Part shown: positions 33,562 to 43,070 of the stretch, piece after piece
Layout of the letters: every line of letters starts with the position of its first letter
Position numbering within the stretch: the stretch's first letter is position 1
Origin: Ruminococcus hominis
GTDB lineage: Bacteria > Bacillota > Clostridia > Lachnospirales > Lachnospiraceae
Assembly (NCBI RefSeq): GCF_014287355.1
Contig: NZ_JACOPE010000001.1
Location: forward strand, 434,001-498,000
Reading direction: 5' to 3'
Length of the DNA: 64,000 nucleotides
The notes under the pieces: generated by a model
Database searches by the model: none
What the model saw: the letters and a program-made list of their open reading frames with translations, nothing else
What the model was told of the DNA's origin: nothing
Translations under genes and position numbers: made by a program

Positions 33562-34049
33562 GTGGTATCTGCGATAGTGGATTTTTGGAGATTGAAGATG
33601 AGTAATTTTGCTAGAGAGCATCCGCAAGGTATGGAAAATGTGAGATGCAGATGAAAAATTTGCAAAGGAAGTATCCTCAAATCCTAGAAAAAGCAAGATG
33701 TAGATGCAATTACATATGCCAGGCAGGACGAAAAGCATCTGCAAGTCATGAAAAGAGCAAGTTGTAGATACATTGGTCTAAAAAAAGAGTATCTGCAAAA
33801 ACGAATATCAAGGTCTTGCAGATACGTCAGCTGCCAAAAGAGTATCTGCGACAGAGCATATTAAGGGATTATAGATACATCAGACACCAGAAAAGCATAT
33901 TTCTTCATCATTCCATCTATTTCAACCACGATATACCTTAAAGCAAGAAAAAGACTATGCAATCCAGCGAATTGGAGTCGGGCTTGCCCGACGAAGCTGA
34001 GCAGGAGTGCATAGTCTTTTTCTTGTTTGTAGGTTGTCGCGAACTAAAT
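33562..34049. repeat. 488-bp hairpin-array element, copy 2
   Basis: Six units start at 33565, 33618, 33671, 33735, 33789 and 33842, the same 53-53-64-54-53 spacing as copy 1. The terminal hairpin (AAGAAAAAGACTATGCA at 33945-33961, complement at 34008-34024, inner GTCGGGC/GCCCGAC) and the GAACTAAAT end (34049) are also the same. Base identity between copies is incomplete, yet spacing and stems hold. The adjoining 33415-33561 and 34050-34219 show no gene I can support. Confidence 0.85.
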
Positions 34050-34219
34050 CATAATAAAAATTGCGGAAAAAAATTAGCAGTTTTTGTCGAAAAAATCTCA
34101 TTGCGTATTTATAGAGAAGTTGTTTATAATAAGCATATAAGAAAAGATGGAATAATTTCATGAAAATCAAGTTTTTGAAAAGATGATGATTCAGCATGAA
34201 TATCTCCATCAGATAAGTT

Positions 34220-34405
34220 TTGAAGAAGTGTTTTGTGTATGAATACTTGTTTGAGGAAAATTCAGTATTAAATGTGAAAAGATTCGATGCTTTGAGTGAA
34301 GAATGGTTGGAATTTATTAAAGAAAATAGAAGTAAAGGCAGATTACAGCATAATTATGATGCAGTGTTTACAGTTGGTAAGGAGGAATTCTTATGCCAGA
34401 AATGA
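34220..34405 (+). pseudogene. DUF3990 fragment
   Basis: The frame reads KCFVYEYLFEENSVLNVKRF, then DALSEEWLEFIKENR. This matches the C-terminal third of DUF3990 proteins, which I recall as members of the ADP-ribosyltransferase-like clan. The N-terminal part is missing, and an upstream piece (34183-34230) is in another frame. It overlaps the start of the DUF3791-like gene, the usual partner order in Lachnospiraceae. Confidence 0.55.
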
Positions 34406-34641
34406 TATATAGTTTTAATGGAAAAGATATCACTATGAATGTGTGCATACAAATCAGGGATGTATTAAAATTGTTACAACAGCATTTTCATATTAGTTTT
34501 GAGGAAGCAGCATTGAAATTTCATAAATCTGAAACGTATAAGACGTTACAAGAAACAGAGAATGGCTTATGGGCAGAATCAGCGGAATATATAGCTGATA
34601 GATATTACGAAGAAGCAGAAAACAATCAAGTTACTGTATAA
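34393..34641 (+). CDS. DUF3791-like small protein
   Basis: Predicted 82-residue protein with a strong AAGGAGG site. Residues about 28-70 (LLQQHFHISFEEAALKFHKS, ETENGLWAESAEYIADRYYE) fit the small helical proteins annotated DUF3791 that occur next to DUF3990 genes. Because the DUF3990 partner is broken, this may be an orphan antidote-like gene. The functional idea is inference. A terminator follows at 34700. Confidence 0.5.
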   Translation: MPEMIYSFNGKDITMNVCIQIRDVLKLLQQHFHISFEEAALKFHKSETYKTLQETENGLWAESAEYIADRYYEEAENNQVTV

Positions 34642-34699
34642 ATTATCAGTCGATGTGTGGAAGAATAATTAATAGTCTGTCACATTAATGAATCACTCG

Positions 34700-34725
34700 G
34701 GCAACGAAAAAAATCGTTGCCTTTT
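34700..34725 (+). terminator. Terminator after the DUF3791-like gene
   Basis: Perfect 7-bp stem GGCAACG/CGTTGCC with an A-rich loop, followed by TTTTGTT. Confidence 0.75.
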
Positions 34726-34865
34726 GTTCTATCTAAAATTAATTGCTAATATTCCTTTTTACGATTATAATATGCAGTAGACGTATAAATAAGACTTATA
34801 ATATATACTAGCTGAACGAGAATTATAATATTTACAAACAGAATACTGTGTAAAGGAGAAGAATT

Positions 34866-35786
34866 ATGCCAAAAAGACTTATAGATACTACAGCAAGTGA
34901 ATTAGCACGATACAGTAAGTCGGAGCTTTTGAATGCTATTGCTGAGAGTGAAGGTAGAGTGCTGGCAGCGGAGACGATTGGAACAGTAACCCCGATGTTA
35001 GTTAATATTACCAACGCAGAATTTGTAGCATCTCTTGGAACCGATTTGATTATGCTAAATATTTTTGATGTGAATAATCCAATGATTCAGGGATTGCCAC
35101 AGGTGGCACCGGAAGATACAATCCGCGAGGTGAAACGTCTGACAGGAAGAATGGTTGCAATTAATTTGGAACCGGCGGTGATAAAAGAAGGAGAAGAAGA
35201 ATCTGTCTGGAATCTTACAACAGGACGTCAGGCTACAGTGGAAAATGCAATAAAGGCTGCAGATATGGGAGTAGACATGATTGTCCTGACGGGAAATCCG
35301 GGAGTAGGAGTAGATAACGAAGCAATCATACAGGCACTTTCAACATTAAGAGAGGTCGTTGGTGACAGAGTGATTCTTACAGCTGGTAAGATGCATGCAT
35401 CCGGAATTATTTCAGAGGCTGGCGAAAAGATTCTTACAAAAAAAGATGTAGAAGCATTTGTTGATGCGGGAGCAGATGTGATATTGCTTCCAGCACCAGG
35501 AACAGTTCCTGGAATTACCATGGAATATGCACGAAAGCTTATCAAGAAAGCACATGAAAAAGGTGCTTTGGCGATGACAACCATTGGAACATCTCAGGAA
35601 GGTGCGGATGAAGCTACAATCCGTCAGATTGCACTTATGTGCAAGATGGCAGGTGCAGATATTCATCATATTGGAGACAGTGGATATATGGGGATGGCAT
35701 TGCCGGAAAATATTACAGCGTACAGTGTGGCTATACGAGGAAAACGCCATACATATCGTAGAATGGCAATGTCGCTTGAGCGATAA
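34866..35786 (+). CDS. TIM-barrel protein (DUF7916-like)
   Basis: Predicted 306-residue cytoplasmic protein, AAAGGAGAAG before the ATG. The sequence follows a (beta/alpha)8 rhythm: GRVLAAETIGTVTPMLVNIT, TDLIMLNIFDVNNP, MVAINLEPAV, DMIVLTGNPGVGVDNEAI, RVILTAGKMHASGI, DVILLPAPGTVPGIT and ALAMTTIGTSQEGAD. It recalls a family often labelled haloacid dehalogenase-like or phosphonomutase-like and now DUF7916; it has no HAD motif. The reaction is unknown. The stop codon overlaps the first bases of a 97-bp palindromic repeat. Confidence 0.7.
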   Translation: MPKRLIDTTASELARYSKSELLNAIAESEGRVLAAETIGTVTPMLVNITNAEFVASLGTDLIMLNIFDVNNPMIQGLPQVAPEDTIREVKRLTGRMVAINLEPAVIKEGEEESVWNLTTGRQATVENAIKAADMGVDMIVLTGNPGVGVDNEAIIQALSTLREVVGDRVILTAGKMHASGIISEAGEKILTKKDVEAFVDAGADVILLPAPGTVPGITMEYARKLIKKAHEKGALAMTTIGTSQEGADEATIRQIALMCKMAGADIHHIGDSGYMGMALPENITAYSVAIRGKRHTYRRMAMSLER

Positions 35787-35880
35787 ACGCTCCGCGAGGA
35801 TGCGCAGTGATTCTGTAAAGAATGTGTCAGTTTACGCTGACCAGAATCACGCGCCAAGTCTCGCGGCTGCTCGACTTGAA
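35785..35880 (+). repeat. 97-bp palindromic repeat, copy A
   Basis: Runs from AAACGCTCCGCGAGGATGCG to GCTCGACTTGAA. Internal pairs are GTGATTCTG/CAGAATCAC, GTCAG/CTGAC and CGCGAG/CTCGCG. It begins inside the stop codon of the preceding gene. Related copies are at 56614-56708 (opposite orientation) and 63007-63103. A separate small hairpin (AGATAGCCG/CGGTTATCT) follows at 35903. Confidence 0.8.
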
Positions 35881-35960
35881 TAGTTTTGAGGGATAAAATC
35901 AGTAGATAGCCGGTCTTCGGTTATCTGCGTAAAATTTTAATGAAAATGAGGGGTGTTTTT

Positions 35961-37310
35961 ATGGGTGGAGAGAGTAAAACGAGAATGACGGAGGGAAGTA
36001 TCTCCAAAAAAATCATTTTATTTGCAATCCCATTGTTTTTTGGAAATTTATTTCAACAGTTATATAATACAGCGGATTCCCTGATTGTGGGGAACTTTCT
36101 TGGCAGTAACGCACTGGCGGCAGTCAGCTCTTCGGGAAATTTGATTTTTCTTATGGTGGGATTTATTAATGGAATAGCCATGGGAGCAGGAGTTGTTATT
36201 GCCAGGTATTATGGGGCGAAGAAGAAAGACTCTCTGCAGAAATCAATTCATACAACAGTGGCTTTGGGGTTGGTGTCTGGTTTAATATTGATGGTTGCAG
36301 GGATGGTATTGGCACCGAAGATATTGGTGCTGATGGGAACGCCTGCAGATGTATTGCCGGAATCGATAGTGTATTTCCGGACATATTTTGCCGGATCTGT
36401 CGGTGTTGTTATGTATAATATTTTTGTGGGAATCCTGCAATCAGTAGGGGATGGGCGTCATCCGTTGATTTATTTGATCATTTCATCCTGCATTAATGTC
36501 GTGCTGGATATATTTTTTATTGCAGGTCTTGGTATGGGAGTTGGTTCAGCGGCATTGGCTACAGTGATATCCCAGTTTGCCAGTGCAATTTTCTGTATGG
36601 TTCACCTGATGCGTGTGAAGGCTGAATATCGTTTGGAATTGCGGCAGGTTCGTTTTGATAAACGTATGTTACAGCAGATTATTCAGAATGGTGTACCTTC
36701 TGGTTTTCAGAATTCAGTCATTGCGATTGCAAATGTTTTTGTACAATCTAATATCAATGCATTTGGAAAAATGGCGATGGCAGGATGTGGTTCTTATTCC
36801 AAAGTAGAGGGATTTGCATTTTTGCCGGTAACCTGTTTTACTATGGCGTTGACAACTTTTGTCAGCCAGAATCTTGGTGCAAAGCAATATGAACGTGCAA
36901 AAAAAGGTGCAAGATTTGGGATTCTCTGTTCGATTTCCATTGCAGAGTTGATAGGAGTCATCATTTACACAGCAGCACCGGTATTGATCGCAGCATTTAA
37001 CAGAGATCCGAATGTGGTACATTATGGAGTAATGCAATCTAGAACTATTGCATTATTTTATTTTCTATTAGCATTTTCCCACTGCATTGCGGCAGTGCTT
37101 CGAGGTTCAGGAAATGCAGCAGTACCGATGATCGTTATGTTTTGTGTCTGGTGTTTGTTCCGTGTAAGTTACATTGCTGTAACGGTTCGTATTATTCCGG
37201 ATATCAGAGTAATATTTTGGGCTTACCCGTTGACATGGAGTATTAGTTCCGCTATTTTCCTGTTTTTATTTTTACGGGGAAAATGGGTCTATGGATTTGA
37301 GAAAAAATGA
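35961..37310 (+). CDS. MATE-family efflux transporter 2
   Basis: Predicted 449-residue exporter. ATG 35961 follows GAGGGGTG; ATG 35940 is an alternative. Twelve helices, with MTEGSISKKIILFAIPLFFG, LFQQLYNTADSLIVG, the NorM/DinF-like motif GVVIARYYGAKKKD, the mid loop GDGRHPLIYLIISSCINVVL and FAFLPVTCFTMALTTFVSQN. The C-terminus ends GKWVYGFEKK. It is of the DinF/YeeO-like branch common in gut clostridia. The following lipoprotein gene starts 11 bases after its stop, so they may be co-transcribed. Confidence 0.9.
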   Translation: MGGESKTRMTEGSISKKIILFAIPLFFGNLFQQLYNTADSLIVGNFLGSNALAAVSSSGNLIFLMVGFINGIAMGAGVVIARYYGAKKKDSLQKSIHTTVALGLVSGLILMVAGMVLAPKILVLMGTPADVLPESIVYFRTYFAGSVGVVMYNIFVGILQSVGDGRHPLIYLIISSCINVVLDIFFIAGLGMGVGSAALATVISQFASAIFCMVHLMRVKAEYRLELRQVRFDKRMLQQIIQNGVPSGFQNSVIAIANVFVQSNINAFGKMAMAGCGSYSKVEGFAFLPVTCFTMALTTFVSQNLGAKQYERAKKGARFGILCSISIAELIGVIIYTAAPVLIAAFNRDPNVVHYGVMQSRTIALFYFLLAFSHCIAAVLRGSGNAAVPMIVMFCVWCLFRVSYIAVTVRIIPDIRVIFWAYPLTWSISSAIFLFLFLRGKWVYGFEKK

Positions 37311-37321
37311 AAGGATTATTT

Positions 37322-39172
37322 ATGAAAAAAGAAAAACGAAACAGAATAATTTCCGTGCTTATGGTACTTGTAATGGGTGTCCTTCTTATGACAGGATGTG
37401 GAGACAAAAGTACAGAAAAAGAAGACAAAGAGACGCTCACGGTATATTTATGGAGTACGAGTTTATATGATAAATATGCACCATATATTCAAGAGCAGCT
37501 TCCTGATATTAACATCGAATTTGTAGTTGGAAATAACGATTTGGATTTTTATAAGTTTCTTGATGAAAATGGTGGTCTGCCGGATATTATTACATGTTGC
37601 AGATTTTCACTTCATGATGCAAGTCCGTTAAAAGACAGTTTGATGGATCTTTCAACAACGAATGAGGCAGGTGCTGTCTATAATACATATCTTAACAATT
37701 TTATGAATGAAGATGGTAGTGTAAACTGGCTGCCAGTATGTGCAGATGCTCATGGATTTGTAGTGAATAAAGACCTGTTTGAAAAGTATGGTATTCCACT
37801 GCCTACAGATTACGACAGCTTTGTTTTTGCATGTCAGGCATTTGAGGAAAAAGGAATCCGTGGATTTACAGCAGATTATTTTTATGATTACACTTGTATG
37901 GAGACTTTGCAGGGACTTTCAGCAGCAGATCTTACTTCTACAGAAGGCCGTAAGTGGCGTACAGCTTATAGTGATCCTGCCAATATAGAAAAAGTGGGAT
38001 TGGACGATGTTGTCTGGCCAAAGGCATTTGAACGCATGAATCAGTTTATTCAGGATACCAACTTGGGACCGGATGATTTAAATATGACGTATGATGATGT
38101 GATCGATATGTTTCAAAATGGTGAAGTTGCTATGTACTTTGGCAGTTCTGCCGGTGTGAAAATGTTTCAGGATCAGGGGATTAATACTGGATTCTTACCA
38201 TTCTTTGAGGAGAATGGAGAAAAGTGGCTGATGACTACACCATATTTCCAGGTTGCATTGAATCGTGATCTTGAACAGGATGAAGCACGCAAGGAAAAAG
38301 CAATGAAAGTGTTAAATGTAATGCTTTCTGATGAAGGTCAGAATAAAATTATTTCTGAAGGGCAGGATTTGTTGAACTATAGTCAGAATGTGACTCTTAA
38401 ACTTACTGAATATATGCAGGATGTCAAGCCTGTGATTGAAGAAAATCATATGTATATCCGTATTGCGTCGAACGATTTTTTTGCAATTTCCAAAGACGTG
38501 GTTTCGAAGATGATTTCTGGAAATTATGATGCAGAACAGGCGTATCAGGCATTTGATGCTCAGCTTTTAGATGATGAAAATGTTTCGGAGGATGTTGTGT
38601 TAAGTTCGTCGAAGTCATACAGTAATTATTTCCATTCAGAAGGTGGAAATGAATCCTATTCTGTTATGGCAAATACATTACGGGATATTTATGGGACAGA
38701 TGTGTTGCTCGCAACAGGAAACAGTTTTACCGGCAGTGTATTGAAGGCTGATTATACAGAAAAAATGACAGGCGACATGATCATGCCGAATGGTCTTGCT
38801 GCTTACAAGAAGGAAATGAGCGGAGCCGAACTGAAAGAACTGGTGAAATCTTTTGTGGAGGGTTACGAAGGTGGTTTAGTTCCATTTAATCAGGGTTCGC
38901 TTCCTGTAGTTAGCGGTATTTCTATGGAAATCAAAGAAAATGAGGATGGATACACACTGTCTGAAGTAAAAAAGGACGGGAAAAAGATTCAGGATGATGA
39001 TAGCTTTACAGTAACTTGCCTGGCAATACCACGACATATGGAGCCTCTTCTTGCTGATAAAGACAATACATTTGAGGCTGAAGATACAGTAGTGAAAGAT
39101 ACATGGATGAATTATGTTTTAGAAGGTGATGTGGTTTTAGCAGAACCGGAAGACTATATTACTTTGAGGTAA
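37322..39172 (+). CDS. Solute-binding lipoprotein fused to a 5'-nucleotidase-C-like domain
   Basis: Predicted 616-residue lipoprotein starting at ATG 37322 (AAAGGA in the preceding MATE end). Signal peptide with lipobox LMTGC. Residues about 38-400 are a family-1 extracellular solute-binding fold (LTVYLWSTSLYDKYAPYIQE, LPVCADAHGFVVNKDLFEKY, FQNGEVAMYFGSSAGVKMF). The last 160 residues (DVLLATGNSFTGSVLKADYT, GAELKELVKSFVEG, PVVSGISMEI, DDSFTVTCLAIPRHM) resemble the C-terminal domain of secreted 5'-nucleotidases without the metallophosphatase half. The hybrid kinase follows four bases later, so the protein is probably a ligand-binding partner of that kinase rather than an importer component; no ABC permease is nearby. 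Confidence 0.8.
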   Translation: MKKEKRNRIISVLMVLVMGVLLMTGCGDKSTEKEDKETLTVYLWSTSLYDKYAPYIQEQLPDINIEFVVGNNDLDFYKFLDENGGLPDIITCCRFSLHDASPLKDSLMDLSTTNEAGAVYNTYLNNFMNEDGSVNWLPVCADAHGFVVNKDLFEKYGIPLPTDYDSFVFACQAFEEKGIRGFTADYFYDYTCMETLQGLSAADLTSTEGRKWRTAYSDPANIEKVGLDDVVWPKAFERMNQFIQDTNLGPDDLNMTYDDVIDMFQNGEVAMYFGSSAGVKMFQDQGINTGFLPFFEENGEKWLMTTPYFQVALNRDLEQDEARKEKAMKVLNVMLSDEGQNKIISEGQDLLNYSQNVTLKLTEYMQDVKPVIEENHMYIRIASNDFFAISKDVVSKMISGNYDAEQAYQAFDAQLLDDENVSEDVVLSSSKSYSNYFHSEGGNESYSVMANTLRDIYGTDVLLATGNSFTGSVLKADYTEKMTGDMIMPNGLAAYKKEMSGAELKELVKSFVEGYEGGLVPFNQGSLPVVSGISMEIKENEDGYTLSEVKKDGKKIQDDDSFTVTCLAIPRHMEPLLADKDNTFEAEDTVVKDTWMNYVLEGDVVLAEPEDYITLR

Positions 39173-39176
39173 GAAA

Positions 39177-42137
39177 ATGAATGCTAAAAATCATAACACG
39201 AGAAAGAGAAAAAATTTTATAAGGAAACGTTCAGAAATAGTAGCTATTATTGTTTTACTTAGCTGTATCATTTTGGCAGGTATTCAATATTATAGATTTG
39301 TTTCAAAGGTTGTTTATCAAGAAAGCGTTTCTCATTTGACAGAGATTTTACATCAGTCAAATAATGCATTAACGGAGATGTCAAATAAGAATTTGACCTA
39401 TCTTCATATGTTGAGTGAATACTTACAAAACATTTCAAGTGAAAATGAAATTGTGGATTATATAAATAGAGCACAGGAAGAAACAGAGTTTTCAGATTTC
39501 TATTTTCTGTCTATCGATGGTAATTACAAGACAGTAACAGGAGAGACAGGTTATCTTGGTTTGCAAGGGACAATTGCAGATGAGATTATTCAAGGAAATG
39601 ATATCATAATGAATGCGGTACTTCCGGGAAAATCACAATTGCTGGTTTTTGTCAGCCCTGTACCTCGCGGATACTATGAGGGATTCGAATATGATGCGAT
39701 AGCGATTGCCTACGAAAATTCAGATATTGTAAAAATACTGGACATTTCTTCATTTCATGGACAGGCGAGCAATTATGTTATCCATTCCGATGGCCGTGTC
39801 GTGATCGATCATTCTTCGGAGGAACTGGAATCAGTTTATAATTTCTTTGGCGTTTTGGGAGAACGTTCGAATTTGTCTGAAAAAGAGATTCTCGCACTTT
39901 CAAAGAAATTAGAACAGGGACAAAGTGGTTCTACGCTTATAAAACTGGACGGAACAAAATACTATCTGATCTATGAAAAATCAGAGATCCAGGATTGGTC
40001 AGTGCTTGGGATGGTGCCGGTTAATGTAGTTAACGCAAGTATGAATATGTTACAGTTTACTACGATGGTACTTGTCGGTATTATAGTACTTAGTATTGCA
40101 GGATACATTATTGTAGTTATTCTTCGAAAAAATAAAGTAAGCCTGAAGGAAAAGAATACTGAAATTTTATATCGAGACGAATTATTCCAGAAGCTGTCAA
40201 TGAATGTGGATGATGTCTTTCTAATGTTGGATGCAAAGACATCAAAAGTGGATTATGTCAGCCCAAATGTTGAGAAACTACTAGGTATCACGGCAGAACA
40301 AATCAGGCAGGATATTCATGTTCTTAGAAATCTACATCCAAAGAGCTCTGCAAATCGGAACAAAAATCATCTGGAAGGATTGATGGTCAGAGAACAGCGC
40401 GAGTGGGAGTTTGAGTATGTCCACCAGAAAACAAAAGAACATCGCTGGTTTCATATTGTTGCCATGGGCAGTGAGGTAGAGAAAAAGAAAAAATACATTT
40501 TAGTTATGTCAGACAGAACTGCTGATAAACAAATGAATCATGCACTTTCTGAAGCCGTACATGCTGCTGAAACAGCTAATAAGGCAAAGAGTATGTTCCT
40601 TTCCAATATGTCGCATGATATTCGTACACCAATGAATGCAATTATAGGTTTTGCAACATTGGCTGTAAGTAATATTAATAATCAGGAGAAAGTCAGAGAT
40701 TATTTGAGTAAAATTCTTTCTTCAAGTAAACATTTACTTTCACTTATCAATGATGTATTAGATATGAGTCGTATTGAGAGTGGTAAGATCCATTTAGAAG
40801 AGACGGAGGTTAGTCTTCCGGAGGTTCTGCATGATCTGAAGACCATTGTAAGCGGACAGATTCATGCTAAGCAATTGGAACTTTATATGGATGCCATAGA
40901 TATTACCGATGAGGATGTTTATTGTGATAAGACACGACTTAGCCAGGTGCTGCTAAATCTTTTATCGAATGCAATTAAATTTACTCCGGCAGGTGGAACA
41001 GTTTCTGTCCGACTTAGACAGCTTCCGTGTACAAAAAAAGGAAGTGGATGCTATGAAATCCGGGTAAAGGATACAGGAATCGGTATGAGTCAGGAGTTTG
41101 CACAGAAAATTTTTGACCCATTTGAACGTGAACGGACGTCTACAGTCAGCAAGACGCAGGGCACGGGGCTTGGCATGGCTATTACAAAAAATATTGTGAA
41201 TATGATGGGTGGTACGATCGAAGTTAGGACAGAGCAAGGAAAAGGTACAGAATTTATTGTTCGAATAGAGCTTGGTATTCAGTCTGAGCAGCATCACGTA
41301 GAAAAGATTGCAGAACTGGAAGGTCTCAAAGCGTTGGTTGTAGATGATGATTTTAATACTTGTGACAGTGTGACTAAGATGCTGGTGAAAGTAGGAATGC
41401 GTTCAGAATGGACACTTTCCGGTAAAGAGGCTGTTCTTCGTGCACAACAATCAATAGAACTTGGGGATGCTTTCCATGCATATATCATCGACTGGCGTTT
41501 GCCGGATATGAATGGTATAGAAGTGACTCGTCAGATTCGCAGTCTTGGTGATGACACACCGATCATTATTCTAACTGCTTATGATTGGTCTGATATTGAA
41601 GTAGAAGCAAAGGCAGCAGGAGTAACAGCGTTTTGTTCGAAGCCTATGTTTATGTCAGATTTACGTAATACTTTAATGACTGCGATTGGACAGAAACAGG
41701 CCGAGGAGAATGAAATTTTCCCTGTTGCAGATAAGGCCTTCAAAGGCAAGAGAGTATTACTTGTGGAAGATAATGAATTAAATAGTGAAATTGCGATGAC
41801 AATTCTTAATGAGTATGGAATTCAAGTGGATACAGCAGGAAATGGAGTTGAAGCCGTAGAGAAAATCAAAATCTCAACACCGGGAGATTATGATTTGGTA
41901 TTGATGGATGTGCAGATGCCGATAATGAACGGATATGAGGCAACGAAACGTATCCGAAAACTTAACGAACCAAAGCTGGCAGGCATACCAATTCTTGCTA
42001 TGACAGCAAATGCATTTGATGAAGATCGGAAAAATGCATTGGAATCAGGAATGGATGGTTTTTTATCAAAACCAATTGTTGTGGATGAGCTGCTCCATAC
42101 ATTGCAGGAATATTTTGGAAAAAATAAAATGAATTGA
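39177..42137 (+). CDS. Membrane hybrid histidine kinase with two receivers
   Basis: Predicted 986-residue sensor. A basic N-terminus is followed by helix 1 (AIIVLLSCIILAGIQYY, about 22-40), an extracellular Cache-like region (about 40-285), helix 2 (MVLVGIIVLSIAGYIIVVIL), PAS (about 335-455), HisKA with SHDIRTP (H480), HATPase (NAIKFTPAGG, DTGIGM, GTGLGMAI), then receiver 1 (VVDDDFNTC, D772 in IIDWRLPD) and receiver 2 (LVEDNELN, D911 in LMDVQMPIMNG). Four bases separate it from the binding lipoprotein gene. The output is unknown because no HPt or DNA-binding regulator is linked; multi-receiver phosphorelay is likely. Confidence 0.9.
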   Translation: MNAKNHNTRKRKNFIRKRSEIVAIIVLLSCIILAGIQYYRFVSKVVYQESVSHLTEILHQSNNALTEMSNKNLTYLHMLSEYLQNISSENEIVDYINRAQEETEFSDFYFLSIDGNYKTVTGETGYLGLQGTIADEIIQGNDIIMNAVLPGKSQLLVFVSPVPRGYYEGFEYDAIAIAYENSDIVKILDISSFHGQASNYVIHSDGRVVIDHSSEELESVYNFFGVLGERSNLSEKEILALSKKLEQGQSGSTLIKLDGTKYYLIYEKSEIQDWSVLGMVPVNVVNASMNMLQFTTMVLVGIIVLSIAGYIIVVILRKNKVSLKEKNTEILYRDELFQKLSMNVDDVFLMLDAKTSKVDYVSPNVEKLLGITAEQIRQDIHVLRNLHPKSSANRNKNHLEGLMVREQREWEFEYVHQKTKEHRWFHIVAMGSEVEKKKKYILVMSDRTADKQMNHALSEAVHAAETANKAKSMFLSNMSHDIRTPMNAIIGFATLAVSNINNQEKVRDYLSKILSSSKHLLSLINDVLDMSRIESGKIHLEETEVSLPEVLHDLKTIVSGQIHAKQLELYMDAIDITDEDVYCDKTRLSQVLLNLLSNAIKFTPAGGTVSVRLRQLPCTKKGSGCYEIRVKDTGIGMSQEFAQKIFDPFERERTSTVSKTQGTGLGMAITKNIVNMMGGTIEVRTEQGKGTEFIVRIELGIQSEQHHVEKIAELEGLKALVVDDDFNTCDSVTKMLVKVGMRSEWTLSGKEAVLRAQQSIELGDAFHAYIIDWRLPDMNGIEVTRQIRSLGDDTPIIILTAYDWSDIEVEAKAAGVTAFCSKPMFMSDLRNTLMTAIGQKQAEENEIFPVADKAFKGKRVLLVEDNELNSEIAMTILNEYGIQVDTAGNGVEAVEKIKISTPGDYDLVLMDVQMPIMNGYEATKRIRKLNEPKLAGIPILAMTANAFDEDRKNALESGMDGFLSKPIVVDELLHTLQEYFGKNKMN

Positions 42138-42217
42138 CAGGTAGTTTTAGGGTTTTCTTAAGAAAATTGATATGATAAAATAAGAATTGGAATTTCTAAA
42201 TTTAAGGAGGATGAGAG

Positions 42218-43069
42218 ATGATTAAAGTATGGATAGCAGGATCGAACGGACAGATCGGACATGCGTTGAATGAGGTCCTCGACCCATTAGAGATTGAAGT
42301 ATTGAATACAGATAAAGACGAACTGGACATAACAGATACAGAAGAAGTGCTCAATTTTGGTATTGTAAACCGTCCGGATGTGATTATCAACTGTACCGGT
42401 GTTACAGATACACAGTTGTGTGAAGAAGAACCGGAGCTTGCTTATCGGGTGAATGCACTTGGAGCGAGAAATTTAAGTATTGTTGCAAGAAAAAATGGTG
42501 CGAAGATTGTTCAGCTTTCGACAGATGATGTATTTGACGGAAAGAGTAAGAAGCCATATACAGAATTTGATGATACAAATCCGTTGACTGTTTATGGATC
42601 CTCTAAAAGAGCAGGAGAAAACTATGTAAAGGAATTTACACACAAACATTTTGTTATCCGTAGCAACTGGGTTTACGGAAAAGTAGGACAGAATTTCGTG
42701 AATCAGGTATTGGAAGCGGCAGAAAAGGGAAATGCCCTTTCTGTAGCAGCAGACCAGTTTGGTTCGCCGACAAGTGCAAAAGATCTTGCAAGAATGATAC
42801 TGTATTTAATTAATACAAATGAATATGGTACTTACCATGTAACTTGTAGCGGAGTCTGCAACCGACATGAATTTGCAAAGGAAATCCTTAGGTTGTCAGG
42901 AAAGGAAATTGAATTAAAGGCGGTTCCGACAGAACAGTCGGATCTTTCAGCGGTAAGACCACCATATGCGGTATTGGATAATTTTATTCTTCGTATTATC
43001 GATATGTATGATATGCCAGATTGGAAAGCGTCATTAGAAGAATATATGAATGAAAGAACGGAGAAATAG
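42218..43069 (+). CDS. RmlD-like dTDP-4-dehydrorhamnose reductase
   Basis: Predicted 283-residue extended short-chain dehydrogenase, AAGGAGG before the ATG. The NAD(P) motif is GSNGQIG (about residues 8-14). The catalytic Tyr-Lys pair lies in YGSSKRAGE, with the Ser/Thr in LSTDDVFDG (RmlD proteins have LSTDYVFDG). SNWVYG and DQFGSPTSAKDLA are RmlD-typical. No other rhamnose-biosynthesis gene is nearby, so it could act on another nucleotide sugar. The next gene starts one base after its stop. Confidence 0.85.
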   Translation: MIKVWIAGSNGQIGHALNEVLDPLEIEVLNTDKDELDITDTEEVLNFGIVNRPDVIINCTGVTDTQLCEEEPELAYRVNALGARNLSIVARKNGAKIVQLSTDDVFDGKSKKPYTEFDDTNPLTVYGSSKRAGENYVKEFTHKHFVIRSNWVYGKVGQNFVNQVLEAAEKGNALSVAADQFGSPTSAKDLARMILYLINTNEYGTYHVTCSGVCNRHEFAKEILRLSGKEIELKAVPTEQSDLSAVRPPYAVLDNFILRIIDMYDMPDWKASLEEYMNERTEK

Positions 43070-43070
43070 G

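Noticed and set aside
42218..43069. Start of a rhamnose-biosynthesis (rml) cluster
   Set aside because: Only an RmlD-like gene is present; no rmlA, rmlB or rmlC neighbours.
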